Shown: positions 52,286 through 60,633 of the stretch, one piece after another
How positions within the stretch are numbered: the first letter of the stretch is position 1
How the letters are laid out: each line of letters begins with the position of its first letter
Assembly: GCA_036013055.1 (NCBI GenBank)
Contig: DASCQM010000012.1
Coordinates: 124,001 to 188,000 of the forward strand
Origin: SHYR01 sp036013055
Lineage (GTDB): Bacteria > Chloroflexota > Dehalococcoidia > UBA2979
Direction: 5' to 3'
DNA length: 64,000 bases
Made by a program: the position numbers and the translations under genes
The notes under the pieces: generated by a model
Databases searched by the model: none
What the model was told of the DNA's origin: nothing
Seen by the model: only the letters and a program-made list of their open reading frames with translations

Positions 52286-52456
52286 CTACGCCTGTGCAGG
52301 CGCGAGGCAGGTGACGTGGCCGCAGGTGCAGGATCCCGCACCGAGCGAGCAGTCGCAGGCCGGGCCACACTCACCGCCGCCACGGATGCGACGCATTACC
52401 GTCGTCACCGCGCCGGCCAGTAAGGCGAGGAACATCAGGCGACGAATGAAGCGCAT
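52286..52456 (-). CDS. Small membrane-anchored Cys-rich peptide
   Basis: A 56-residue peptide from ATG with GAAAGGACG upstream. An R-F-I-R-R start and membrane helix (L-M-F-L-A-L-L-A-G-A-V) are followed by a tail with six Cys in pattern C-x3-C-x-C-x6-C-x-C-x4-C and one His, reminiscent of metallothioneins. It may bind Zn, Cu or Cd at the membrane. TATACT on the minus strand (52515-52520) is a possible -10. Confidence 0.6.
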   Translation of the reverse strand: MRFIRRLMFLALLAGAVTTVMRRIRGGGECGPACDCSLGAGSCTCGHVTCLAPAQA

Positions 52457-52599
52457 CGTTTCGTCCTTTCGAGGATCGTGAAGCGACCGTGCGGCGCGGA
52501 TGGCGACCACCGCCAGTATAGCGTGCGCCCGAACCAGCGATGCATGGGGTGACTACCGTCACCAGCCCCAACCACGAGACCGCACCCGAGGCAGCGGTA

Positions 52600-54435
52600 C
52601 TAGGCGCCGGCGACCTCACTGGCCGGCTCGCCGCTCGGCGTCGCGGCCTCATCGAGTGAGAACTGCTCGCGGTAGAGCGAGGCGTAGAGGCCATCGAGCG
52701 CCATCAACTGATCGTGGCGCCCCCGTTCGACGATGCGACCCTCGCTGAGCGTGAAGATCACGTCTGCCTTCAGCACGGTCGAGAGGCGGTGGGCGTTCAC
52801 CACGGTCGTGCGGCCCTCGGCGAGCCGCTCCGTCGCCTCACGGATCTCGCGCTCGCGCTTCGAGTCGAGCGATGAGGTCGCCTCGTCGAGGATCAGCACC
52901 GGCGGGTCCTTGAGGATCGCGCGCGCCAGCGCGACACGCTGCTTCTCGCCGCCCGAGAGCCGGTAGCCGCGCTCGCCCACGACGGTGTCGAGGCCGTCCG
53001 CGAGACGATCGATCATCTCGTCGAGCCCTGCCGTCGAGGCGGCGGCGCGCACGTCCTCGTCTGGCGCGTCGAGGCGGCCATATCGGATGTTCTCGCCCAA
53101 CGTCGTATGGAAGAGATAGGTGTCCTGCATCACGACGCCCATGGCACTGGAGACGGAGTCGAGTGTGAGGTCGCGCAGGTCGTGGTCGTCGAGCGTGACG
53201 CGGCCCTGCTGGGGGTCGTAGAAGCGCTGCAGCAGGTACGTGACGGTCGTCTTGCCCGCGCCCGACGGCCCGACGAACGCCGCCATCTGCCCCGGCTCGA
53301 CGTCGAACGTGACGCCGTCGATCGCATCGGGGGTCTCGACGCCGGTGGCGTACGCGAACGTCACGTCGTCGAAGTGCAGGTGGCCGGCGGGGTGGGGGAG
53401 GGCGACTGCGTTCGGTCGCTCATCGACCTCAACGCGCAGGTCGAGGTACTCGAAAATGCGCTCGAAGAGTGCCAGCGACGACATCATCGTCGTGTTGATG
53501 CGGGCGATGCCCTGGAACGGCGCGAAGACGCGCTGCGCCAGCACGGCGAAGGCGACGACCGTGCCGAGCGTGATCTCGTCGTCGACGACTGCGCGACCGC
53601 CGAACCAGTAGACGACGGCGACGGAGAGCGAGCCGAAGAGTCCGGTCGCCATGTTGAACCAGCGACCGGCCATCAGCCGTCGGATCGCCAGCGAGCGCAG
53701 CGACTCGTTGGAACGGGTAAAGCGCTCCGACTCGTACTCCTGCCGGCCGAAGGTCTTGACGAGCATCGCCCCGGAGACGGAGAGCGTCTCCTCAAGCTGA
53801 GCTGTCATCTCTGCGGATTCCTCCTGGTATTCGCGCTGCAGGCGACGCATGGAGAGGCCGACGCGAATCGTGGGGAAGACCCAGAGCGGCAGCACAACGA
53901 TCGTGAGCAGGGCCAACCGCCACTCGAGCGTGAACATCAGGGCCACGGCGATGCCCAGCGTGAGGATGTTGGTCAGGAACTCGGTGAAGGTGCCGGTGAC
54001 GGCCTGCTGCACCGCGTTCACGTCGGTCGAGATGCGCGAGAGGATCTCGCCCGTGCGTGTCGTCGTGTAGAAGCGCACCGAGAGACGCTGCAGGTGGTCG
54101 TGCAGCTGTCGACGCAGGTCGACCATGATGCCCTGGCCGATCACCTGGTTGATGTATGCCTGCAGCACGCCGAGCAGCGCGGAGACGATGTACATGGTCG
54201 CGATCACCGCGAAAAGCGTTGTGATGCGCCCCGGGTCACCGCTTCCCGGCACCGCCTCATCGACGATCTGCGCGATCAGCAGCGCCGGCAGCAGGTTGAG
54301 CGCCGAGGTGATGAAGATCAGCCCGACGAGGCCGACGAAGTAGCTTCGGTAGGGCTGGATCAGGCCCGCCGCGCGCCCGAGGATGTCACGCTTGGAACCG
54401 GATGGTCTTGATTGTGGAAGGTGACGCCCACGCAT
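52600..54435 (-). CDS. ABC exporter, fused permease-ATPase
   Basis: A 611-residue half transporter. Six membrane helices (~30-320) precede an ATPase domain with Walker A G-P-S-G-A-G-K-T-T, signature L-S-G-G-E-K-Q-R and Walker B V-L-I-L-D-E-A-T-S. It would work as a homodimer exporting lipid, peptide or drug. No second half transporter is adjacent. Start is the only one giving a full first helix. Confidence 0.93.
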   Translation of the reverse strand: MRGRHLPQSRPSGSKRDILGRAAGLIQPYRSYFVGLVGLIFITSALNLLPALLIAQIVDEAVPGSGDPGRITTLFAVIATMYIVSALLGVLQAYINQVIGQGIMVDLRRQLHDHLQRLSVRFYTTTRTGEILSRISTDVNAVQQAVTGTFTEFLTNILTLGIAVALMFTLEWRLALLTIVVLPLWVFPTIRVGLSMRRLQREYQEESAEMTAQLEETLSVSGAMLVKTFGRQEYESERFTRSNESLRSLAIRRLMAGRWFNMATGLFGSLSVAVVYWFGGRAVVDDEITLGTVVAFAVLAQRVFAPFQGIARINTTMMSSLALFERIFEYLDLRVEVDERPNAVALPHPAGHLHFDDVTFAYATGVETPDAIDGVTFDVEPGQMAAFVGPSGAGKTTVTYLLQRFYDPQQGRVTLDDHDLRDLTLDSVSSAMGVVMQDTYLFHTTLGENIRYGRLDAPDEDVRAAASTAGLDEMIDRLADGLDTVVGERGYRLSGGEKQRVALARAILKDPPVLILDEATSSLDSKREREIREATERLAEGRTTVVNAHRLSTVLKADVIFTLSEGRIVERGRHDQLMALDGLYASLYREQFSLDEAATPSGEPASEVAGA

Positions 54436-54588
54436 CCGCGGCTACGCCGTTGTCTCGATAGTGCGGTCTGCGATATGGCTGGTCATGCGCTCTGCTACTC
54501 GATTTCGGTCGCCGTCGGATGCGCGACGTACCACATCGATAGTAGCGCTACCGGGCGGCGGGCATCAGTCGTCGGGCAAGACGGCCTG

Positions 54589-55548
54589 CTAGGCGGCTTG
54601 CAGCTCGTCCGGTGTGTTCAGTCCGCCGACGAGCTGAACGAACGTGCGCAGCAGCGAGGAATCGAGTCCGCCACCGCGTTCCCCGGACATCTCCGTCAGC
54701 GCATCGAAGGGATCGACGCGCGCCTGGAAGGCACGGTCCACGGTCATCGCGCTGAAGATGTCGGCGATCGCCACGTAGCGCGCTTCGATCGGGATGTCGT
54801 CTCCGCGCAGCATGTCGGGGTAGCCGCTGCCATCGGCGCGTTCATGATGCGAGATAGTGGCCCGCAGCGCAGAGGGGATCACGATCCCCGACCGGTGCAT
54901 CACCTCGGCTGATCGCAGCGTGTGTTGCCGCATCAGGCGCCACTCGTCGGGATTGAGCGGGCCATCGCGCATCAAGATCTCCGCCGGCATCGTCAGCTTA
55001 GAGACATCGGCGAAGAGCGCGCCGATCGCGATTGCGGTCATCCCTCCGGCGCCGAAGCGCTGATCGGTGCTGGCGAGCGCCGTCGCGGTCAGTGCCGTCT
55101 CGACGGCGTGTGTCACGGTCGTGTACGGCGCCGTGAAGAAGATATCGAGGTACGGGAACGTCCCAGCCGTGGCGGCCTGGAAGCGGACCGCCTCCTGGAT
55201 CACGTTCAAGAGATGCCCGGTCGGGATGCGCTCGTTGACCTGCTGAAAGGCGGCCGCCGTCTCGTACAGCATGGCGCGGTGAATCGCCCAGCTGCGGTCG
55301 ATCTGGGGGATATCGTGATTGCTGACAATCGCCCTCAACTGTCGCCGCAGCAGCTCGCGTAGCGTCGGAAGGTCTCGCGGCGAGATGTAGAGTTCGGCCG
55401 TCTCGGAGCCGACGTCGGATGGCTCGATGATCGCCTCTCCATCAGCGTCGAAGACCATGAATGGGAGCGGGCTGAAGGTGGCAAGGATCGATACGGGGGC
55501 GGGGACCCGTGTGACAGCGCTTCTGGAGTCACCCGCTGCGGTAGGCAT
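54589..55548 (-). CDS. HD-GYP-like protein with degenerate HD motif
   Basis: A 319-residue protein from ATG 55548 with GGAGAGAC upstream; longer readings run antisense to the dehydrogenase. An N-terminal ~130-residue domain is unassigned. The HD-GYP domain has H-H-E-R-A-D-G-S-G-Y-P (234-244), but the metal pair H-D in H-D-I-G-K reads A-D-V-S-K (Ala180), so c-di-GMP hydrolysis is doubtful. It may be a sensor or inactive regulator. Confidence 0.82.
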   Translation of the reverse strand: MPTAAGDSRSAVTRVPAPVSILATFSPLPFMVFDADGEAIIEPSDVGSETAELYISPRDLPTLRELLRRQLRAIVSNHDIPQIDRSWAIHRAMLYETAAAFQQVNERIPTGHLLNVIQEAVRFQAATAGTFPYLDIFFTAPYTTVTHAVETALTATALASTDQRFGAGGMTAIAIGALFADVSKLTMPAEILMRDGPLNPDEWRLMRQHTLRSAEVMHRSGIVIPSALRATISHHERADGSGYPDMLRGDDIPIEARYVAIADIFSAMTVDRAFQARVDPFDALTEMSGERGGGLDSSLLRTFVQLVGGLNTPDELQAA

Positions 55549-55636
55549 GATGTCTCTCCGCCGATCCGAATACTTCGTCCGGATCATCGGCAGCTCGCGT
55601 CCTCCCGCGTAGGGCCAGGGCGCATTCCGCTTGAGT

Positions 55637-55665
55637 CTGTCACTCGCGAGTACCCGCGCTACACT
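55637..55665 (+). promoter_or_regulatory. Candidate promoter for the alcohol dehydrogenase
   Basis: CTGTCA (55637-55642), 17 bases, TACACT (55660-55665), each 4 of 6 to consensus, about 50 bases before the start, in the divergent gap shared with the HD-GYP-like gene. Confidence 0.45.
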
Positions 55666-55716
55666 GGTGCCTCGCAGCCTCGGCGAGTCCGCGCGCTGCC
55701 GGATCAGGGGGGTTCC

Positions 55717-56805
55717 ATGCGTGCTGCCGTGCTCAACGAGGCTCGATCGCCACTGACGATCGACGATCTGACGATCGATGACCCGGGGGCCGGCGAGGCA
55801 CTGGTTCGTGTGGTCGCAGCCGGCGTCTGCCACTCCGATCTCCACTTCATCGAGGGAACCTATCCCGCTCGCATGCCAACGGTGCTCGGTCACGAGGTCG
55901 CCGGGGTTGTCGAGGCCGTCGGCGCGGGCGTCACGAACGTCGTTGCTGGCGATCGGGTGGTGCTGGGCTTCGTCCAGCCGTGCGGGCACTGTGAGTATTG
56001 CGATGCCGGGCGCGGCAACCTCTGCTCATCGGGCGGCAGCGCACGCGATGCACGCAACAACCCGGCGCTGAAGCGCGGCGACGACGCGGTGACCGCGATG
56101 ACGAACGTCGGCGGGTTCGCTGAGCAGTCGCTGACGCCGGCCTCGGGGCTGGTGAAGATCCCGGATGACGTGCCACTCGATGTAGCGGCGCTCGTCGGCT
56201 GCTCCGTGATGACGGGGTATGGCGCGGTCGTGAACACGGCGGGCGTCGAGCCCGGCTCGACCGTGGCCGTGATCGGCACCGGCGGCGTGGGCCTGAACAT
56301 CATCCAGGCGGCACGACTGGCAGGGGCGCGCCAGATCGTGGCCGTCGACATCGCCGAGCACAAGTTGCAGTTCGCTCGCGAATTCGGCGCGACCGATGGC
56401 GTTGATGCCACGTCGGGCGACGCGGTGGAGCAGGTGAAGGCGCTCACCGGCGGCGGCGTCGACTATGCATTCGAGGCGATCGGGCTGAAGCAGACGTCGG
56501 AGCAGGCGTACGGCATGGCTCGTCGCGGCGGGACCGCGGTGATCGTCGGCATGGTGCCGCCGACGGACAAGATCGAGGTCTCCGGAATGATCTGGCTGGA
56601 GGAGAAGACGTTGAAGGGCAGCTTCTACGGCTCTGGCCGCTTTCACACCGACATGCCGCGCATCTTTGAGCTGTATCTCGCGGGCAAGCTCGATGTCGAG
56701 GGGCTGATGACGAAGCGCTACCCACTCGACGAGATCAACGAGGCGTTCGATGCGCTGCGCAGCAACGAGGTTGCGCGATCCATACTGGAGATCGGCTCGG
56801 AGTAG
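55717..56805 (+). CDS. Zinc-dependent alcohol dehydrogenase (MDR family)
   Basis: A 362-residue medium-chain dehydrogenase. Catalytic zinc: C-H-S-D-L-H and G-H-E-V-A-G; structural zinc: C-G-H-C-E-Y-C with the fourth Cys in G-N-L-C. Rossmann motif G-T-G-G-V-G-L. It oxidises alcohols with NAD(P). GGGGGG precedes the start; the ATP-grasp gene follows after 33 bases. Confidence 0.93.
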   Translation: MRAAVLNEARSPLTIDDLTIDDPGAGEALVRVVAAGVCHSDLHFIEGTYPARMPTVLGHEVAGVVEAVGAGVTNVVAGDRVVLGFVQPCGHCEYCDAGRGNLCSSGGSARDARNNPALKRGDDAVTAMTNVGGFAEQSLTPASGLVKIPDDVPLDVAALVGCSVMTGYGAVVNTAGVEPGSTVAVIGTGGVGLNIIQAARLAGARQIVAVDIAEHKLQFAREFGATDGVDATSGDAVEQVKALTGGGVDYAFEAIGLKQTSEQAYGMARRGGTAVIVGMVPPTDKIEVSGMIWLEEKTLKGSFYGSGRFHTDMPRIFELYLAGKLDVEGLMTKRYPLDEINEAFDALRSNEVARSILEIGSE

Positions 56806-56838
56806 CCCCACCGAGCCGCGAGAGAGCCGAGGTACACC

Positions 56839-58080
56839 ATGTCCCGAGTGATGCTGCTGATTCCCAGCACGACCTACCGCGCCCCCGACTTCATTGAGGC
56901 GGCGCAGCATCTCGATGTGGAGATCGTGGTCGGGTCAGACCGGGGTTCACCGCTCCAGGATCTGAGCGAGGGACGCTCCCTCGTCGTGAACCTGATGGAG
57001 CCGGAGGCCGGGGCCCGTCAGATCGAAGCGTTCGCGCTGCTCAATCCGATCGACACGATCGTGGCGGTCGATGATGCCGGCGCGCTGGTGGCCGCCGCCG
57101 CGTCCGAGCTGCTCGGCATTGCCCACAACTCGTTCGATGCGGTCGAGGCGACGCGCAACAAGCACCTGCTGCGGCGTCGGCTGACGCAGGGCGAACTGCT
57201 CTCGCCCGACTACCGCGTTGTCCCCGTCGACTCGGACCCCGCGACGGTAGCCGCCGAGCTCGCCGCGCAGGATGGCTTTCCCTGCGTCGTGAAGCCGCTC
57301 TCGCTCACGGGCAGCCGCGGTGTGATGCGCGCGAACGACGCTGCGGGTTTCGTCGCGGCGTTCGAGCGGCTGCGCGGCATCCTCAGCGATCCGGACGTGG
57401 CCGAGGACTGCGGCGACACCGCTGGCGAGGTGCTGATCGAGGGGTACATTCCCGGCGTTGAGGTCTCGATGGAGGGGCTGCTTGAGGGCGGCGAACTGCA
57501 CGTGCTCGCGCTCTTCGACAAGCCGGACCCGCTGGAAGGGCCGCTCTTCGAGGAGACGATCTACGTCACGCCCTCGCGGCTGTCACCGCAGGTGCAGGAC
57601 GAGATCTCCGAGGTCGTGGAGCGGGCCGCGCGCGCGATCGGACTCGATGACGGGCCGATCCACGCGGAGCTGCGCGTCAACGACGACGGCGTCTGGCCGA
57701 TCGACATCGCGGCGCGCTCGATCGGCGGGCTCTGCTCGCGCACGCTCAGCTTTGTCTCAGGTTCGCTGGAAGATCTGATTCTGCGTCACGCGACCGGCGC
57801 CGGCATCCCCTCATACGAGCGCACCGGGGCCGCATCCGGCGTGATGATGATCCCGATCCCGGTTGGCGGCACGCTTGACGAGGTGAGCGGTATCGAAGAG
57901 GCGGAGGCCGTCTCCGGCGTCAGCGAGGTCGAGATCTCGATCCGGCCCGGTCAGCGCGTCGTGCCGCTGCCGGAGGGGGACGAATACCTCGGCTTCATCT
58001 TCGCGCAGGGACCGTCTCCGGACGTCGTCGAGGCCGCGCTGCGGGACGCGCACGCGGCGCTCCGCTTCAGCATCAGCTAG
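56839..58080 (+). CDS. ATP-grasp ligase
   Basis: A 413-residue ATP-grasp enzyme. The K-H-L-L-R-R-R-L segment, V-V-K-P-L-S-L-T-G-S-R-G-V, E-G-Y-I-P-G-V-E-V-S and I-H-A-E-L-R-V-N match, as does D-I-A-A-R-S-I-G-G. It joins a carboxylate to an amine or thiol. The C-terminal ~100 residues are typical of the carnosine-synthase/LnmK-like class. GAGAGCCGAGG precedes the start. Confidence 0.88.
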   Translation: MSRVMLLIPSTTYRAPDFIEAAQHLDVEIVVGSDRGSPLQDLSEGRSLVVNLMEPEAGARQIEAFALLNPIDTIVAVDDAGALVAAAASELLGIAHNSFDAVEATRNKHLLRRRLTQGELLSPDYRVVPVDSDPATVAAELAAQDGFPCVVKPLSLTGSRGVMRANDAAGFVAAFERLRGILSDPDVAEDCGDTAGEVLIEGYIPGVEVSMEGLLEGGELHVLALFDKPDPLEGPLFEETIYVTPSRLSPQVQDEISEVVERAARAIGLDDGPIHAELRVNDDGVWPIDIAARSIGGLCSRTLSFVSGSLEDLILRHATGAGIPSYERTGAASGVMMIPIPVGGTLDEVSGIEEAEAVSGVSEVEISIRPGQRVVPLPEGDEYLGFIFAQGPSPDVVEAALRDAHAALRFSIS

Positions 58081-58111
58081 GCTGCCCCGCGCTGCGCGTT
58101 CTGCTACCGCG

Positions 58112-58482
58112 CTAGGCGGCCTGCGCCTTAGCCAGAAGCTTGCCCACGGTGTCGAGTACGCGGTCGCTCTTGTACGGCTTGCTCACGTAGTCCATCGCCC
58201 GGCGCTCATCGCTTGCAACACGGTCGTCTCGTCACGCTCGCCTGTGACCATCGCGATCGTCGCTGAGTGATCAATCAGCATGATCTTGGTTACCGCCTCG
58301 ATGCCGTCCATGACCGGCATGTTGATATCCAGCAGCGCACAGTCGGGCTGGTGCTCACGGAAGAGGTAGGCGGCGTCGAGACCGTCGCCGCCCTCGATCA
58401 CGTCGTGGCCCGCGTCCTCAAGGATGCGTTTGAGTCCCCGTCGCATCGCCACGGAGTCGTCACAGATTAGGATCTTCGCCAT
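58112..58482 (-). pseudogene. CheY-like single-domain response regulator, frameshifted
   Basis: From ATG 58482 the receiver domain reads normally (Asp8/Asp9, Asp52 in L-L-D-I-N-M-P, Thr80) up to A-M-S-A-G, then the frame ends in a spurious TGA at 58183-58185. One base added near 58196-58201 (a C/G run) restores A-M-D-Y-V-S-K-P-Y-K, which contains the essential Lys, and runs on to a TAG at 58112-58114. It is either a real frameshift or a homopolymer error in the data. Confidence 0.8.
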
Positions 58483-58622
58483 TGGTGCCCTGCTGCCGCG
58501 TCCGTGGGACTCGCAGCTTGATTGTCGGCACTACCGTCGCCGGACAACAGATGCAGGACACGGCCGTCAGACTCGACGCCCGCCGAAGCCAGCGACCGTC
58601 GCGTGACGATACGCGGCGCGGA

Positions 58623-59438
58623 CTAGCGTCCGGTCCAGTTCGGGTCGCGACTCTCAGCGAAGGAGCGCATCCCCTCGCCCGCGTCTTCCGATTGCTGAAC
58701 GCGGGTGCCGGCCCACGCCTCATTCTGTAGCTGGTCGTCGAGGTTGCGACGCGTCACGTCGTTGACGAGTCGCTTCGTCATCTCGATCGCCATCGTGGGA
58801 CCGCCGGCCAGCCGCTTCGCGAGATCCATCGCCGACGGGAGCAGTTCGTCGGGTGCGACGACGCGGTTGACGAGCCCCCAGTGATCGGCCGTCTCGGCGT
58901 CGACCTCGTCGCCGGTCATCATCATCTCAATCGCCCGCCCGCGCCCGATCAACTGCGGCAGGTGCCAGCTCGTCCCGGTATCGGGGACGAGGCCGCGACG
59001 GATGAAGACCGAGATGAAGCGCGCCTCGGTCGACGCGATGCGGATGTCGGCGGCGAGTGCGAGCGAGAGCCCGGCGCCAGCGGAGACGCCATTGACGGCG
59101 GCGATCATCGGCTTCGGGTAGCGGCCGAGCGCGGAGTAGAGCACGCCCCAGTGCCCGATCGGCCCCTGCAGCATCCGACGATAGCCGTCCCGTTCGTCGA
59201 GATCGCTGTCCGACTCGCGCTCCTGAACGGATGCAAGCACATCGGCACCCGCGCAGAAGCCGCGTCCCGCACCGGTGATCACGAGCGCCCGCACTTCGTC
59301 GTCGGCCGCGGTGGTTTCGACGACATTGAGCAGCTCGTGGACGAGGCTCGGGCTGATCGCATTCAGCCGTTCCGGCCGGTTCAGCGTGACCAGCGCGACG
59401 CTGTCGTCGGTTTCGAGGGTCAGGTTTTCGTAGTCCAT
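58623..59438 (-). CDS. Crotonase-family protein, probable isomerase type
   Basis: A 271-residue crotonase from ATG 59438. G-A-G-R-G-F-C-A-G-A-D and V-S-A-G-A-G-L-S-L-A are present, but neither hydratase Glu is found: the first is Ser, the second site reads V-P-D-T-G. The R-R-G-L-V-P-D-T-G pattern resembles PaaG-like isomerases. Substrate unknown. Longer N-terminal readings look artefactual. Confidence 0.87.
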   Translation of the reverse strand: MDYENLTLETDDSVALVTLNRPERLNAISPSLVHELLNVVETTAADDEVRALVITGAGRGFCAGADVLASVQERESDSDLDERDGYRRMLQGPIGHWGVLYSALGRYPKPMIAAVNGVSAGAGLSLALAADIRIASTEARFISVFIRRGLVPDTGTSWHLPQLIGRGRAIEMMMTGDEVDAETADHWGLVNRVVAPDELLPSAMDLAKRLAGGPTMAIEMTKRLVNDVTRRNLDDQLQNEAWAGTRVQQSEDAGEGMRSFAESRDPNWTGR

Positions 59439-59634
59439 GCGCGTTCCCATCTCCCGTCGGTCATGCGCCCGACGTGCCGGCAGTATTACCGACAGCGGTC
59501 GGGCGATGCCAGTCGAGGTCGACCGCGTGAGGCCTGCGCCAGCCTCCATGCCGTCTGGGCGGGTCGCGACGCAGGACGTTCGCCTCTTGGAGCGATCCGG
59601 CTCGGCGCTATTGTTCGCAGCGGAGGGCACGGCA

Positions 59635-60003
59635 ATGTGGTTCAGCATGATCCCGCTGGTCGCGATACTGATTGGCGCCCTGGCGGTGGTTGCAGGACGA
59701 CGGATGCAGACTCGACCAGTTCGAAGTACCCCGGCCGGAGACGCGAGCTTCTTGAGAACACCCCGCGGCCGCCTGCTCGTATTCGTGCCATTCACACTTC
59801 TGCTGGTGGCACTGTGGCTGGCATTCGACCTGTCCGTGGCCATCCTGCCCGCAGTCATTCTTCCGATCTGGGTCTCACAGTTCGCCGATCAGAAGGAACT
59901 CTCGGCAACCGATCAGAAGCGGATGGGGCGCGCCCTGTTCGCGCTCGGCGCGCTGTTTCTCTCGCTGGTGATCATCGGCGTGGTCGTGTTCTCCAGTCGC
60001 TAG
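59635..60003 (+). CDS. Small membrane protein
   Basis: A 122-residue protein from ATG 59635 with GGAGG upstream. Three to four membrane helices (I-P-L-V-A-I-L-I-G-A-L, F-V-P-F-T-L-L-L-V-A, A-L-G-A-L-F-L-S-L-V-I). No known family. The frame is open further upstream but lacks coding character. Confidence 0.65.
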   Translation: MWFSMIPLVAILIGALAVVAGRRMQTRPVRSTPAGDASFLRTPRGRLLVFVPFTLLLVALWLAFDLSVAILPAVILPIWVSQFADQKELSATDQKRMGRALFALGALFLSLVIIGVVVFSSR

Positions 60004-60115
60004 CGCCTGCGGAGTCTTGGACGCGCGCCTGCGCCGGAATCCGAGCTCGCAGCCACCAATGCCTCGTCGTCGAGTAGAATCCGCCCGACGTCCAACACAG
60101 ATGGGGTGACGCACG

Positions 60116-60619
60116 ATGACGACCTACTCGGAGACCGTCGAAGAGGTGTCCGGACCGCTGAAGTCCGTGATGCTCGTCGTCTTCGCGGCTGTGGCTGCCA
60201 TGGGCGTGCTGATGCTCTTCTCGATGGTTCAGAACCTGCGTGATGACGACGTGAGCCGCGGGCTGACCCGGGGGGCGATCGGTCTGACGTGGCTCGCCCT
60301 CGTCTGGTTCTTCTGGACGAGCAGCCTCAACGGCATGTCGCTCGATATCGCGGACGGATCGTTCCGCATCAACGGTGGGGGGATCTTCGGCGCCACCATT
60401 CGGCTCGATCAGATCGCGTCGGTGGTGCCCAGCGCGCCCTCGTCGCGGTCGTGGCTTGCGACGCGATTCGGGCTGCGAACGCACGTCGCTGATGGCGTGG
60501 AGGGCGGCGTCGAGATCGAGACGACGCGGGGCAGGACGTACTACGTCTCGTCGCGCACGCCCGACGACCTGCTGCGTGCACTGACCCCCGCGAGGTCGAC
60601 GGACGCGCCGTCGACGTAG
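60116..60619 (+). CDS. Membrane protein with PH-like domain
   Basis: A 167-residue protein with two helices (V-M-L-V-V-F-A-A-V-A-A-M, G-L-T-W-L-A-L-V-W-F-F-W) and a beta-rich tail like the bacterial PH (DUF304) domains. Function unknown. TAGAAT at 60075-60080 is a possible -10. Convergent with the radical SAM gene, 14 bases apart if the latter reads through UGA. Confidence 0.7.
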   Translation: MTTYSETVEEVSGPLKSVMLVVFAAVAAMGVLMLFSMVQNLRDDDVSRGLTRGAIGLTWLALVWFFWTSSLNGMSLDIADGSFRINGGGIFGATIRLDQIASVVPSAPSSRSWLATRFGLRTHVADGVEGGVEIETTRGRTYYVSSRTPDDLLRALTPARSTDAPST

Positions 60620-60633
60620 CCCGCGGAGCCTCG

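Noticed and set aside
53107..54411. Long plus-strand open frame opposite the ABC exporter
   Set aside because: The minus strand has complete ABC motifs; the plus frame has no recognisable protein features.
55549..55989. N-terminal extension of the HD-GYP-like gene into the dehydrogenase
   Set aside because: The extension is antisense to the Zn-ADH N-terminus and the ATG at 55548 has a good ribosome site.
58183..58185. UGA in the CheY gene as a third selenocysteine codon
   Set aside because: After the UGA this frame shows no receiver-domain sequence; the conserved S-K-P-Y lies in a different frame, so a one-base indel explains it better.
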